A stretch of 64,000 nucleotides of DNA from Herbidospora yilanensis (GTDB lineage: Bacteria > Actinomycetota > Actinomycetes > Streptosporangiales > Streptosporangiaceae), in NCBI RefSeq assembly GCF_001570565.1, contig NZ_BBXE01000022.1, positions 1 to 64,000 on the forward strand, given 5' to 3'. Both the position numbers and the translations under genes were made by a program. Position 1 is the first letter of the stretch. Each line of letters opens with the position of its first letter. Shown one piece after another: positions 8,269 to 16,840 of the stretch. The notes below the pieces were generated by a model, which saw nothing but the letters and a program-made list of their open reading frames with translations, was not told the DNA's origin and did not search any database.

Positions 8269-9009
8269 ATGAGTCACCTGGTCTTCGACGCGCCCAGGGT
8301 GGCCGAGGCGTACGACGCGGCCCGACCGGAATACCCCGCCGCGCTCTACGACGCCCTGTCCGAACTGTCCGGCACGACGCTCGACGGCGCCACCGTGGTC
8401 GACGTCGGCGCCGGGACCGGCATCTCCTCCCGCGGCATGCAGCGGCGGGGCGCCCGGGTGGTGGCCGCCGATCTCGCCGGGCACATGCTGGCCTATCACG
8501 ACGGCGCCTCCGTGCTGGCCGACGGCAACGTGTTGCCCTTCCGCGACGGCTCGGCCGACCTGGTGACCTACGCCCAGGCGTGGCACTGGCTCGACCCGGC
8601 GCGGTCGATCGAGGAGGCCAAGCGGGTCAGCAGGACGGCCGTCGCCGGATGGTGGAATTCCGTCGACACCGGCAAGGCCGACTGGCTGGCCCAATGTCAG
8701 ATCAGGTTGTCCGACGTGCCGGGCTACACCGGGCCCGAGGGCCGGGACCTGCCGGCCATCGCGCGGGCGATGACCGAGGGCGGGCTCGACGTCCGCGACC
8801 GGTGGGTCCACTGGACCCGTCACGTGCGGCTCGACGTCTTCCTGACCAACCTGCGCTCCCACTCCTACATGGCCCGGCTCGACCCGGAAAGGGCCGACGA
8901 GCTGATCGAGCGCGAGCGGGCCGAACTCCTGCGCGTCCGCCCTGGTGGTGATCTTGTCGTGCCGATGCGCGTTTACCTCGCGGTCGGCAGGAAAGAGCCC
9001 GCCGGATGA
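8269..9009 (+). CDS. Class I SAM-dependent methyltransferase
   Basis: 246 aa. Motif I VVDVGAGTGISSRG (about residues 42-55), a strand-2 acidic residue in VVAADLAGHML, and the FRDGSADLVTYAQAWHWLDP segment place it among methyltransferase_11 proteins of the type often called trans-aconitate/phosphatidyl-type methyltransferase relatives. ATG start at 8269. Its stop overlaps the start of the TetR gene (ATGA at 9006-9009), so the isomerase-like gene, this gene and the TetR gene likely form one operon. Substrate unknown. Confidence 0.85.
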   Translation: MSHLVFDAPRVAEAYDAARPEYPAALYDALSELSGTTLDGATVVDVGAGTGISSRGMQRRGARVVAADLAGHMLAYHDGASVLADGNVLPFRDGSADLVTYAQAWHWLDPARSIEEAKRVSRTAVAGWWNSVDTGKADWLAQCQIRLSDVPGYTGPEGRDLPAIARAMTEGGLDVRDRWVHWTRHVRLDVFLTNLRSHSYMARLDPERADELIERERAELLRVRPGGDLVVPMRVYLAVGRKEPAG

Positions 9010-9593
9010 CGGAACAGCGGCGGCGCAGGCCCGGCAGACGGCCCGGATCACTCGACACCCGGGGTGAGATCATCACCGCGGCCCGGGGGGTCTTCGCGGA
9101 GAAGGGGTTCGACAAGGCGACGGTCCGGGGCATCGCCCGTGCGGCGAACGTCGACCCGGCCCTGGTCCACCACTATTTCGACACGAAGGAGGGCCTGTTC
9201 GTCGCGGCCATGCAGTTCCCGGTCGAGCCGAGCGTGGCGGTGCCGATGATCCTGGCCGGGCCGCGCGAGGAGCTGGGGGAGCGGCTGATCAGGTTCATCC
9301 TGACGGTCGCCTCCGACGAAGACCGGCGGGCCCCGATCATCGCGATGATCCGGTCGGCGATGTCGAACGAGCAGGCCGCCACGATGGTGCGCGAGTTCCT
9401 CGGCGAGGCGGTGCTCCAGCGGCTCGCCCAGGGGCTGGGCATCGATCCGATCAGGATCGAGGCGGCCTTCGGGCAGATGATCGGCGTGGTGATGTTGCGG
9501 TATATCGTCAAGATCGAGCCGATCGCGTCGGCGACGCCCGACGAGCTGGTCGCCCTGCTCGCGCCCACGTTGCAGCGATATGTCGACCCCTGA
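9006..9593 (+). CDS. TetR/AcrR family transcriptional regulator
   Basis: 195 aa. The N-terminal HTH (about residues 18-64, with AARGVFAEKGFDKATVRGIARAAN then VDPALVHHYFDTKEGLF) is textbook TetR. The C-terminal ligand/dimer domain is helical and of the TetR_C_17-like type (APIIAMIRSAMSNEQAA). Translationally coupled to the methyltransferase. The palindrome at 9604-9621, between this gene and the EtfD-like gene, is a plausible operator. Ligand unknown; the downstream gene suggests fatty-acid or redox control, which is inference. Confidence 0.9.
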   Translation: MTEQRRRRPGRRPGSLDTRGEIITAARGVFAEKGFDKATVRGIARAANVDPALVHHYFDTKEGLFVAAMQFPVEPSVAVPMILAGPREELGERLIRFILTVASDEDRRAPIIAMIRSAMSNEQAATMVREFLGEAVLQRLAQGLGIDPIRIEAAFGQMIGVVMLRYIVKIEPIASATPDELVALLAPTLQRYVDP

Positions 9594-9603
9594 CGGAGCG
9601 CCT

Positions 9604-9621
9604 TCTAGAGGTTTGTTCTAG
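9604..9621. promoter_or_regulatory. Inverted repeat between TetR gene and EtfD-like gene
   Basis: TCTAGAGGTTTGTTCTAG contains CTAGA (9605-9609) and TCTAG (9617-9621) separated by 7 bp, 41 bp upstream of the EtfD-like ATG. Size and position suit a TetR-family operator. No binding evidence is available. Confidence 0.45.
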
Positions 9622-9662
9622 GGTCTGATTATGGTGACCACGATGGCGATGAGGAGGCCCCA

Positions 9663-11762
9663 ATGTTGCTGGTCTGCATAATCGGGCTGCTGATGACGGC
9701 GCTGACGATCGCGGTGGTGGCCAGGCGGGTGGGCTTCCTCTATCGGCTCGCCACTGTCGGCGAACCGGCGCCCGAACGTATCGAATACGCCCGCGCGAAC
9801 ATCGGGACCGAGATAAAGGCCCAGTTGGTCGAGGTGTTCGGGCAGAAGAAGCTGCTCAAGTGGACGCCCTCGGGCATCGCCCACTTCTTTGTCATGTGGG
9901 CGTTTTTCATTCTTTTGACCGTTTATCTGGAAGCCTACGGCGCGATGATCCAGGGCGCCGTCACCGGGCGGCCCGACTTCCACATCCCGCTGATCGGCCG
10001 CTGGCCGGTGCTGGGCTTCCTGCAGGACTTCATCGCGCTGGCCGCGCTGCTCGGCCTGGTCGCCTTCGCCGTGATCCGGATCAGGAACGCGCCCTCGAAG
10101 CTCGGCCGCGACTCCCGCTTCTCGGGGTCCCACCTGGGCGGCGCGTGGCTCATCCTGTTCATGATCTTCAACATCATCTGGTCGCTGTTCCTGTTCCGGG
10201 GCGCCGCGATCAACACCGGCAACTTCCCCTACGAGTCGGGGGCGTTCGTCTCCGAGCTCGTGGCGCGGATCCTGCCGACGTCGTCACTGCTGGAAGAGAT
10301 CGCGCTGCTGCTGCACATCGGCCTGATGCTGGTCTTCGCGGTGATCGTGGTCAACTCCAAGCACCTGCACATCTTCACCGCCCCGCTGAACGTGTTGTTC
10401 TCCCGTCGTCCCGACGGTCTGGGCGCGGCCCAGGAGATGCGCAGCGGCGGGAAGGTGCTCGACTTCGAGGAGGCCGACCCGGAGACCGACGTCTTCGGCC
10501 GCGGCAAGATCGAGGAGACGAGCTGGAAGGGCTTCCTCGACTTCTACACGTGCACCGAGTGCGGCCGCTGCCAGTCGCAGTGCCCGGCGTGGAACACCGA
10601 CAAGCCGCTGTCGCCCAAGATGCTCATCCTCGACCAGCGTGACCACGCCTTCGCGGTCGCGCCCTACCTGCTGATGAGCGAGGAGCAGCGCGCCCACGCC
10701 GGTCAGGACGTGCTGGCCCTGCTGGAGAAGCCCCTCGTCGGCGAGCAGGGCGTCATCCACCCCGACGTGCTCTGGTCGTGCACCAACTGCGGGGCCTGCG
10801 TCGAGCAGTGCCCGGTCGACATCGAGCACATCGACCACATCCTCGACATGCGCCGCTACCAGGTCATGATCGAGTCGGCCTTCCCGTCCGAGGCCGGCGT
10901 GATGCTGAAGAACCTGGAGAACAAGGGCAACCCGTGGGGCATGCCCGAGATGAAGCGGGCCGAGTGGATCGAGGAGCTCGACTTCGAGGTCGAGATGATC
11001 GACGAGAAGATGCCGGAAGACACCGAATACCTCTTCTGGGTCGGCTGCGCGGGCGCGCTCGAAGACCGGGCGAAGAAGACCACCAAGGCGGTCGCCGAAC
11101 TGCTGCACATCGCGGGCGTGAAGTTCGCGGTGCTCGGGCCGATGGAGGCGTGCACGGGCGACCCGGCCCGCCGCCTGGGCATGGAGTTCCTGTTCAACAT
11201 GCTGGCCCAGCAGAACATCGAGACGCTCAACGAGGCCGGGGTCAAGAAGATCGTGGCCACCTGTCCTCACTGCTTCAACACCCTGGCCAACGAATATCCG
11301 CAGCTCGGCGGGCACTTCGAGGTCGTACACCACACGCAGTTGTTGTCTCATCTGGTCGACACCGGGAAGCTGACCCCGATCACGCCGATCGAGGAGAAGA
11401 TCACCTACCACGACCCGTGCTTCCTCGGGCGGCACAACAAGGTCTACTCGCAGCCGCGCGACATCATGGCCAAGGTGCCCGGCGTCACGACGCAGGAGAT
11501 GCACCGCCACAAGGACCGCGGCTTCTGCTGCGGCGCCGGCGGTGCGCGGATGTGGATGGAGGAGCGCATCGGCAAGCGCATCAACACCGAACGGGTCGAC
11601 GAGGCGCTCACCACCGATCCCGACACGGTGTCCACCGCCTGCCCGTTCTGTCTCGTGATGCTCGGCGACGCGATCAACGAGAAGAAGAACAGCGGCAAGG
11701 CGAAGGAGACGCTGGAAGTCGTCGACGTGGCCCAGCTCTTGATCAAATCCATCAAGGGCTGA
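9663..11762 (+). CDS. Membrane Fe-S oxidoreductase, EtfD-like (ETF:menaquinone oxidoreductase type)
   Basis: 699 aa. The N-terminal third is membrane-embedded (NarI-like), with about five helices between residues 1 and 250. Two [4Fe-4S] motifs follow, CTECGRCQSQCP (first Cys at 297) and CTNCGACVEQCP (first Cys at 373). The C-terminal half carries two CCG domains (CPHCFNTL and GFCCGAGGARMW) as in HdrD/GlpC-type enzymes. This architecture is that of mycobacterial EtfD (Rv0338c), which passes electrons from electron-transfer flavoprotein, reduced in beta-oxidation, to menaquinone. The Mycobacterium tuberculosis protein is longer. ATG at 9663 is preceded by GAGGAGG. A TetR gene and a palindrome lie directly upstream. 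Confidence 0.85.
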   Translation: MLLVCIIGLLMTALTIAVVARRVGFLYRLATVGEPAPERIEYARANIGTEIKAQLVEVFGQKKLLKWTPSGIAHFFVMWAFFILLTVYLEAYGAMIQGAVTGRPDFHIPLIGRWPVLGFLQDFIALAALLGLVAFAVIRIRNAPSKLGRDSRFSGSHLGGAWLILFMIFNIIWSLFLFRGAAINTGNFPYESGAFVSELVARILPTSSLLEEIALLLHIGLMLVFAVIVVNSKHLHIFTAPLNVLFSRRPDGLGAAQEMRSGGKVLDFEEADPETDVFGRGKIEETSWKGFLDFYTCTECGRCQSQCPAWNTDKPLSPKMLILDQRDHAFAVAPYLLMSEEQRAHAGQDVLALLEKPLVGEQGVIHPDVLWSCTNCGACVEQCPVDIEHIDHILDMRRYQVMIESAFPSEAGVMLKNLENKGNPWGMPEMKRAEWIEELDFEVEMIDEKMPEDTEYLFWVGCAGALEDRAKKTTKAVAELLHIAGVKFAVLGPMEACTGDPARRLGMEFLFNMLAQQNIETLNEAGVKKIVATCPHCFNTLANEYPQLGGHFEVVHHTQLLSHLVDTGKLTPITPIEEKITYHDPCFLGRHNKVYSQPRDIMAKVPGVTTQEMHRHKDRGFCCGAGGARMWMEERIGKRINTERVDEALTTDPDTVSTACPFCLVMLGDAINEKKNSGKAKETLEVVDVAQLLIKSIKG

Positions 11763-11887
11763 CTAGACCATTGATCGATTGTCGAATCCGCTGGTCAGGG
11801 CCACATGCGCGCCACCCTGTTCTCCACATAACGGGAGAATCACGGTAGCCTCAACGTTGGCTCAATCAACGGGGAGGGGGCTGAACG

Positions 11888-12679
11888 GTGGCCGTGGTCG
11901 TCACAGACGCGGAAGTGACTCTTGCCGACGTGCTCTCCCTGCGGATGGCGATCGACCATCCGCTGGAGGCGGGCACGCATCTGGTGCTCCGGCACCGCGG
12001 CACCGGCTCGGAACGGAAGGTGCGGCTCGGGACCCCGGGCCGCCCGGCCAAGGACGCCACCGTCGCCGTCTCGCTGGCGGGATTGAAGCTCACCCCCGGC
12101 CGCTGGGACGCCTACCTTCAGCAGAGTGGTCCCCGCACCCGCATGCAGAGCGTCGACCCGGGCTTCTCGCTCGACCGCCTCGACGCCTACGCGCTCGGCC
12201 GCCGGACCATGTCCTACCGGGCCTACCGCACCCGCAACGGCTTCCTGGCCATCAAGATCGCCGATGCCGAGCCGGTCGCCGACGTGCGGGCGGTCTGGTT
12301 CCGCGAGGGCCGGTTCGAGGTGACGGGGCTGCTGGCGTACACGGGGCTGGGAGACGACGACCAGCACCACCGCGCCCGGCTCTCCCTGAGGCACAGTGAC
12401 GCCACCGTGACCGCGACGGCCACGGTCCAGGGTGTACGGTTTCACGCCGCCCTCTCCCTGTGCGACGTCCTGGCCGCCACCCCCGACTCCGAGGGGGTGT
12501 GGGAGCCCTCCCTCGAAGTCGACGGGGTCGACGGCCCGATGGCTTTGGGAGCGCTCCTCGACGACGTGGAGGGCAAACGCCGCCGCGTCCACTATCCGGC
12601 GACGAAGATCGACGGTGTCCCGATCAAACCGAGCTTCTCGCCCGCCGACCATCTCCGGCTCGAGGTGGGCACGGCGTGA
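11888..12679 (+). CDS. Uncharacterised protein coupled to a glycosyltransferase
   Basis: 263 aa, soluble, beta-rich. The sequence reads as two related all-beta halves: one with HLVLRHRGTGSERKVRLG, AYLQQSG and VDPGFSLDRL, and a second with RARLSLRHSDATVTATATVQG and LEVDGVDGPM. The same kind of protein accompanies glycosyl- or glycerophosphotransferase genes in wall-polymer loci of actinomycetes, but I cannot name its function. GTG at 11888 lies behind a strong GGGGAGGGGG ribosome-binding site. The stop overlaps the GTG of the glycosyltransferase (GTGA at 12676-12679), so the two are translationally coupled. The 125 bp before it hold no gene. Confidence 0.75.
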   Translation: MAVVVTDAEVTLADVLSLRMAIDHPLEAGTHLVLRHRGTGSERKVRLGTPGRPAKDATVAVSLAGLKLTPGRWDAYLQQSGPRTRMQSVDPGFSLDRLDAYALGRRTMSYRAYRTRNGFLAIKIADAEPVADVRAVWFREGRFEVTGLLAYTGLGDDDQHHRARLSLRHSDATVTATATVQGVRFHAALSLCDVLAATPDSEGVWEPSLEVDGVDGPMALGALLDDVEGKRRRVHYPATKIDGVPIKPSFSPADHLRLEVGTA

Positions 12680-13749
12680 AGATCACGTTCCTGGTGCCGT
12701 CCGCGTACGGGATGCGCGGAGACATACGGGCGATGCTGAACCTCGCGGCCGCCCTGACCAGCGGGCACCAGGTCGAGGTGGTCAGCGTCAAGCGCACCAG
12801 GGACGCCCCGTTCTTCCCCGTCGACCCCGCGATCAGGCTGCGCTGGCTGGTCGACGCCCGGCCCGGCCGTCACCTGCTGCCGCGCGGCCAGGTGCGCACC
12901 GAGGTCGCCCTCTGGCGGGCGCTGCGTGCCATCCGCTCCGACGTGCTGGTCACCGCCCGGCCGGGCCTGAGCGTGCAGTCGGCCCGCTATGCCCCCCGCG
13001 AGGTGGTCAGGATCGCCCGCGAGTGGACCCGGCCGGCCGTGCCGACCCCCGTCCAGCGCTACTACCCGCGCCTCGACGCCGTGGTGACCAGCACCGACGC
13101 CGGGCGCTGCGAGTGGACGCGGCTGCTCGACGACGAGCTCAGCGTGCACACCATCCCCGACCCGCTGCCCAAGGGCCCGTGGCCGAGGTCGCGCATGGAC
13201 AACCGGATCATCAGCGCCGGGGGCAGGTGGGTGGCCGACAAGGCGTTCGACCGGCTGATCAGGGCCTTCGCGATGGTCGCCGACAAGCGGCCCGACTGGC
13301 GGCTGCGCCTCTACGGCGCCGGCTCGGAGGAGAAGCGGCTGCGCGCCCTGGTGGCCGAGCTCAGCCTGCACAACCACGTCTATTTCATGGGCACCACTCC
13401 CGACCTGCCCGGCGAGTTCGCCAAGGCGTCGATCGTGGCCGTCCCGTCGCGCCACGAGGTGCTCGGCATGACCGTGAACGAGGCGCTCAGCACGGGGGTG
13501 CCCATCGTGGGCTTCGACGGCCCGAAGGGGCTGGCCCAGTTCGTGCGTCCCGGGGTCGACAGCGTGCTGGTCAGCGAGGGGACCGGGGAGATCGAGGCCT
13601 ATGCGGGGGCGTTGCTCTCGCTGGTCGACGACGAGCGCAAACGTATGACGCTGGCCGCCGGGGCGCTCGAATCGGCCACGCAGCGCGCCGCCATCGCCAT
13701 CGCCGCCCGCTGGCAGGACTTGATGTATGGTTTGCGCTCCAGAGCCTGA
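12676..13749 (+). CDS. Glycosyltransferase family 4 protein
   Basis: 357 aa, GT-B fold. The N-terminal domain starts KITFLVPSAYGMRGDIRAMLNLAAAL. The C-terminal nucleotide-sugar domain has the GT4 landmarks ISAGGRWVADKAFDRLIRAFA, LYGAGSEEKRL, FMGTT and the E-X7-E-type segment PSRHEVLGMTVNEALSTGVPIV. No transmembrane segment is visible, so it is cytoplasmic or peripheral. GTG start overlaps the preceding stop. Likely builds a cell-wall glycan such as teichoic-acid- or polysaccharide-type glycosylation; acceptor and donor cannot be read from sequence. Confidence 0.88.
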   Translation: MKITFLVPSAYGMRGDIRAMLNLAAALTSGHQVEVVSVKRTRDAPFFPVDPAIRLRWLVDARPGRHLLPRGQVRTEVALWRALRAIRSDVLVTARPGLSVQSARYAPREVVRIAREWTRPAVPTPVQRYYPRLDAVVTSTDAGRCEWTRLLDDELSVHTIPDPLPKGPWPRSRMDNRIISAGGRWVADKAFDRLIRAFAMVADKRPDWRLRLYGAGSEEKRLRALVAELSLHNHVYFMGTTPDLPGEFAKASIVAVPSRHEVLGMTVNEALSTGVPIVGFDGPKGLAQFVRPGVDSVLVSEGTGEIEAYAGALLSLVDDERKRMTLAAGALESATQRAAIAIAARWQDLMYGLRSRA

Positions 13750-13812
13750 CCCCCGTGGAATAACAGATCCCGAGCCCCCAAATCCGGAAGCCCGGGACTG
13801 TGATCTTCAGCT

Positions 13813-13974
13813 TCAGCGACTCGCCGAAGTCCGCAACCCGAGCGCGTTGTCGAGCTCCTCCAAGGTCAGTCGGTCATCCGTGAAGTTGACGGCCTCCAGA
13901 ACCTCGGCGTAAAGCGCGATTTCGTCCAACGCGACACGGTCATGGACCCGGGAGTCCAAGTCGTCGTGCCCCAC
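13813..13974 (-). CDS. Small conserved actinomycete protein (53 aa)
   Basis: From GTG at 13974 the product contains SRVHDRVALDEIALYAEVLEAV and LTLEELDNALGL, a pattern I know from many short orphan proteins in actinomycete genomes, often near XRE/DUF397 genes. AAGGAAGG lies about 8-13 nt upstream. A longer reading from 14088 adds an N-terminus unlike anything recognisable. Function unknown. Beyond it, 13975-14193 has no gene I can support; TTGACC at about 14114-14119 on the minus strand could be a -35 element. Confidence 0.6.
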   Translation of the reverse strand: MGHDDLDSRVHDRVALDEIALYAEVLEAVNFTDDRLTLEELDNALGLRTSASR

Positions 13975-14193
13975 CGCGTCGTCCTTCCTTCCGCAGCCCA
14001 CACCCTCTTCGAGGTTACGTCCGCGTCGGTTTCGGCGACATGGCCCATCGGGACCATTCCCGCCACCGGACCCCCCTCGACTAACCATTTCCCGCTAAGC
14101 GCGATCACAATTCGGTCAATTTCCCAAGGTGGGTGGGACCTGATTGCTAAAGGATGATTTGTCGGTCTTTGCGGGGTAAGGGGGATCTGGCGG

Positions 14194-15567
14194 TCAGGAG
14201 TGGTACAACCACTCCGAGGTGATCTCCGAGACGGGCCTTCCGGGCATCCGCAACGGCGAAGGAACCGTGTCGTCGCGCTCGTGAATCAACTTCCCAGAGA
14301 CCGCGGAAGCCAACGGGAATCCTCTTTCCGGCACCGCCGTGCCGATCATGGCAGACCATGCCAGACCTGTGGCGTAGGCCGCGCCGAGCAGTGTCGAGGC
14401 GGCCTCGCGGCCCGGCGGGGACAACACGTCGGGCAGGGCGCCTTCTGCGGGCCACAGGGCCCTCAGCGGGTGGGCCGAATCGTCAAGGGCCTCGCGCGCG
14501 GCCCGGCGCACCTCGTCGTCGAGCAGGGGGAAGACATCTGTCACCTGAGCGTCAGCCACCGTTGACAGGTCACAGGCGAGGAGGCTCGCGGCGGCCAGGC
14601 GCGGGTCGACGCCCCGGCCGGCCAGGTAGCCCAGTGCCTCGGTCAGGTCGTAGAAGGTGTGCTGGAAGTGGTCCTTCGGGGCGGTCTCGTGGATGGTCGT
14701 ACTGGTCAGATGGGGTGGCAACCGGTGCAGCCAGTGTCTGGCCAGGTCTGACACCCGGTCGACGTGGCCGTGGTCGAGCCAGGGTTGCCGCAGCAGGGGC
14801 TCGATCATCACCGTGAGGGCCTGGGCGCGCGGCCGGAAGCGCGGGTCGTCGCTCAGCACGGTCGCGACCTCCGCCGCCAGCCCGGCCAGGCGCAGCGCGG
14901 TCTCGTGGGCCCCGGCGGCCAGCCTCTCCCTGTACGGCTCCAGCAACGACTCCAGCCGCACCCCCGGCAGCCACCTGACCCAGTCGTCTCCCGGCAGCGG
15001 CCGGCCCAGGAACTCGCCGAACATGGTCAGCAACTGCTCGTTGCCGTCGAAGGCCGGCGCGTAGGCGCACCACATGACGACGCCCCACACCACCGCCACG
15101 GGCGAGGTCACCTCGGGGGCGAACAGGTCTTTCAGCGGGCCCGGGACGAGCGGGAAGTCGTCCTGGCTCAGCCCCCGGTGGGCCGCCAGGATGGCCCTGA
15201 TCCGCTCGGCCACCTCCGGCAGCACGTCGGGCCCCACGAACCCCTGCGTCGATCCCCGGTCGGCCGCGAAGTCGGGGCCTTGCGGCACCAGCCACCACGG
15301 GATGGCGGGGTTGACGCGTACACAGGTGTTGCGCACCCCGGGCTCGGCCGGGGGCGGCGCCAGCATCCACTGGCCGTCGGCGTCGCGCCGGTACCAGCGC
15401 GCGCCCAGCCCGAAGATCCAGCACGAGCCGTCGTGGGCCGACAGCCCACGGCGGGCGAGCGCCTCGGCGCGTGACTCCATCCGGCGGAGCGACCACTGCG
15501 GGTCGGCCACCATCGCCCGGACGTCCTGCTCCACGGCCGCGAAACCGTCAAACTGCACGAGCCACAT
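14194..15567 (-). CDS. Hypothetical protein (457 aa)
   Basis: Soluble protein with no signal peptide or transmembrane helix and Trp-rich patches (RNTCVRVNPAIPWWLVPQG, WGVVMWCAYAP). The body looks alpha-helical with repeats of Ala/Leu-rich segments. I do not recognise a domain or catalytic motif. ATG at 15567 begins MWLVQFDGFAAVEQDVRAMV; upstream in-frame codons run through the divergent promoter region and were rejected. The 13-bp palindrome at 15578-15590 sits 11 bp upstream of the start and probably controls it. Confidence 0.7.
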   Translation of the reverse strand: MWLVQFDGFAAVEQDVRAMVADPQWSLRRMESRAEALARRGLSAHDGSCWIFGLGARWYRRDADGQWMLAPPPAEPGVRNTCVRVNPAIPWWLVPQGPDFAADRGSTQGFVGPDVLPEVAERIRAILAAHRGLSQDDFPLVPGPLKDLFAPEVTSPVAVVWGVVMWCAYAPAFDGNEQLLTMFGEFLGRPLPGDDWVRWLPGVRLESLLEPYRERLAAGAHETALRLAGLAAEVATVLSDDPRFRPRAQALTVMIEPLLRQPWLDHGHVDRVSDLARHWLHRLPPHLTSTTIHETAPKDHFQHTFYDLTEALGYLAGRGVDPRLAAASLLACDLSTVADAQVTDVFPLLDDEVRRAAREALDDSAHPLRALWPAEGALPDVLSPPGREAASTLLGAAYATGLAWSAMIGTAVPERGFPLASAVSGKLIHERDDTVPSPLRMPGRPVSEITSEWLYHS

Positions 15568-15577
15568 GCTAGAACAT

Positions 15578-15590
15578 GTGAAACTTTCAC
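15578..15590. promoter_or_regulatory. Perfect 13-bp palindrome in divergent promoter
   Basis: GTGAAACTTTCAC is a perfect inverted repeat around a central C. It lies in the 103-bp space between the divergent genes starting at 15567 (minus) and 15671 (plus), close to the former. It resembles an operator more than a terminator. Cognate regulator unknown. Confidence 0.5.
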
Positions 15591-15670
15591 CCGCCTGAGC
15601 TGGATAAATGGCTCTGAGCTGGGGGACCTGCGGCACAACCTCTTGGCATGTCCGCTGTTGTTCCACTTCG

Positions 15671-16840
15671 ATGGTCTTCGTGACGGACACCCAGCAGGCC
15701 AAGACCGACGCGGACCAGCCGGAAAACGTTCCCTCCGCCAGGCGGAGATGGCTCGGCCAACCAGGCGACCTGACCGCGCTGGGCATCTGGTTCTGCTGGC
15801 ACGTCGCGACGTACGTCTACATGGTTCTGGCCGCCCCCGGCCGGACCGAGGCGCCCCTCCTCGACCGGCTGACGCCCTGGGACGCCGAGAACTTCATCAC
15901 GATCGCCCAATACGGCTACGACGGCGCTCCCGGGATGACCGACGCGCCCAAGCTGGTGGCGTTCTTCCCAGGGCTGCCGCTGCTGCTGCGTGATCTCAAC
16001 TGGCTGGTGCCCAACTATGACCTGCTGATCGTGCTGGTGTCGGTCGTGGGGAGCGCGGTGGTCGCCGTGTTCCTGTCGCGGCTGAGCGAGTCGTACAAGG
16101 AGGGGACGGGCACCTGGACGGTGCTGGCGTTCTTCCTGTCGCCGTTCGCGGTGTTCATGTGGGCGGGCTACTCCGAGGCCCCGTTCCTGGCGCTGGCGAT
16201 CCCGGCCTGGTTGCTGGCCCGTCAGGGCCGCTGGGAGTGGGCGGCCGTCTGCGCGGCGTTCGCCTCGTCGATCAGGATCACCGGGTTGTTCCTCGCGCTG
16301 GGCCTGGCGGTCATGTTCCTGGTCTCGGAGAACGGGCTGCGCGCCGACTGGCGGAAGCTGTTCTGGCTCGTGGTGCCGGGGTTGCCGGTGCTGGCGTACA
16401 TGATCTTCCTGAAGATCCGGGTCGGCGACTGGATGGCCTGGAACGCCGCCCAGGCGCAGTACTGGGGGCGCTATCCCGTCGACCCGGTCGAGGTGCTGAC
16501 GAACACCTGGAACCGGTCGCTGGAGGAGCCGGTGCTCGCGACGTCGTATCGTGAGGAGATCATCGCGGCGTTCGTGCTGGTCATCCTGATCGTCTGGCAA
16601 CTGGTGCGGCGGAGATGGGCGGAGTTCGCCTACCTGGCACCCCAGGCGGTCGCGTTGCTGGCGATGTCCTCGTTCTACATGTCGGTCGGGCGGGCATCGT
16701 TGTTGTGGTGGCCGCTCTACATCGGGGTCGGCATCGCCGCGGCGCGCAACAAATGGGCGTTCATGGCGTATGTCGCGGTGGCGGCGCCGGTCATGGCGAT
16801 CAATGTAGGAAACTTCACCACGGGGGCCTGGGTTGGCTGA
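15671..16840 (+). CDS. PIG-V/GPI-type integral membrane mannosyltransferase-like protein
   Basis: 389 aa with about nine to ten transmembrane helices, a GT-C type polyprenyl-sugar-dependent glycosyltransferase topology. The first extracytoplasmic loop carries RLTPWDAENFITIAQYGYDG, matching the WD-containing catalytic loop of the PIG-V / Mpi18-like mannosyltransferase family. LVAFFPGLPLLLR and FFLSPFAVFMWAGYSEAPFLAL are further family-like segments. ATG at 15671 has no good ribosome-binding site and GTG at 15680 is an alternative. The stop overlaps the TTG of the next gene. Likely adds mannose to an extracytoplasmic glycan or lipid. Confidence 0.8.
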   Translation: MVFVTDTQQAKTDADQPENVPSARRRWLGQPGDLTALGIWFCWHVATYVYMVLAAPGRTEAPLLDRLTPWDAENFITIAQYGYDGAPGMTDAPKLVAFFPGLPLLLRDLNWLVPNYDLLIVLVSVVGSAVVAVFLSRLSESYKEGTGTWTVLAFFLSPFAVFMWAGYSEAPFLALAIPAWLLARQGRWEWAAVCAAFASSIRITGLFLALGLAVMFLVSENGLRADWRKLFWLVVPGLPVLAYMIFLKIRVGDWMAWNAAQAQYWGRYPVDPVEVLTNTWNRSLEEPVLATSYREEIIAAFVLVILIVWQLVRRRWAEFAYLAPQAVALLAMSSFYMSVGRASLLWWPLYIGVGIAAARNKWAFMAYVAVAAPVMAINVGNFTTGAWVG

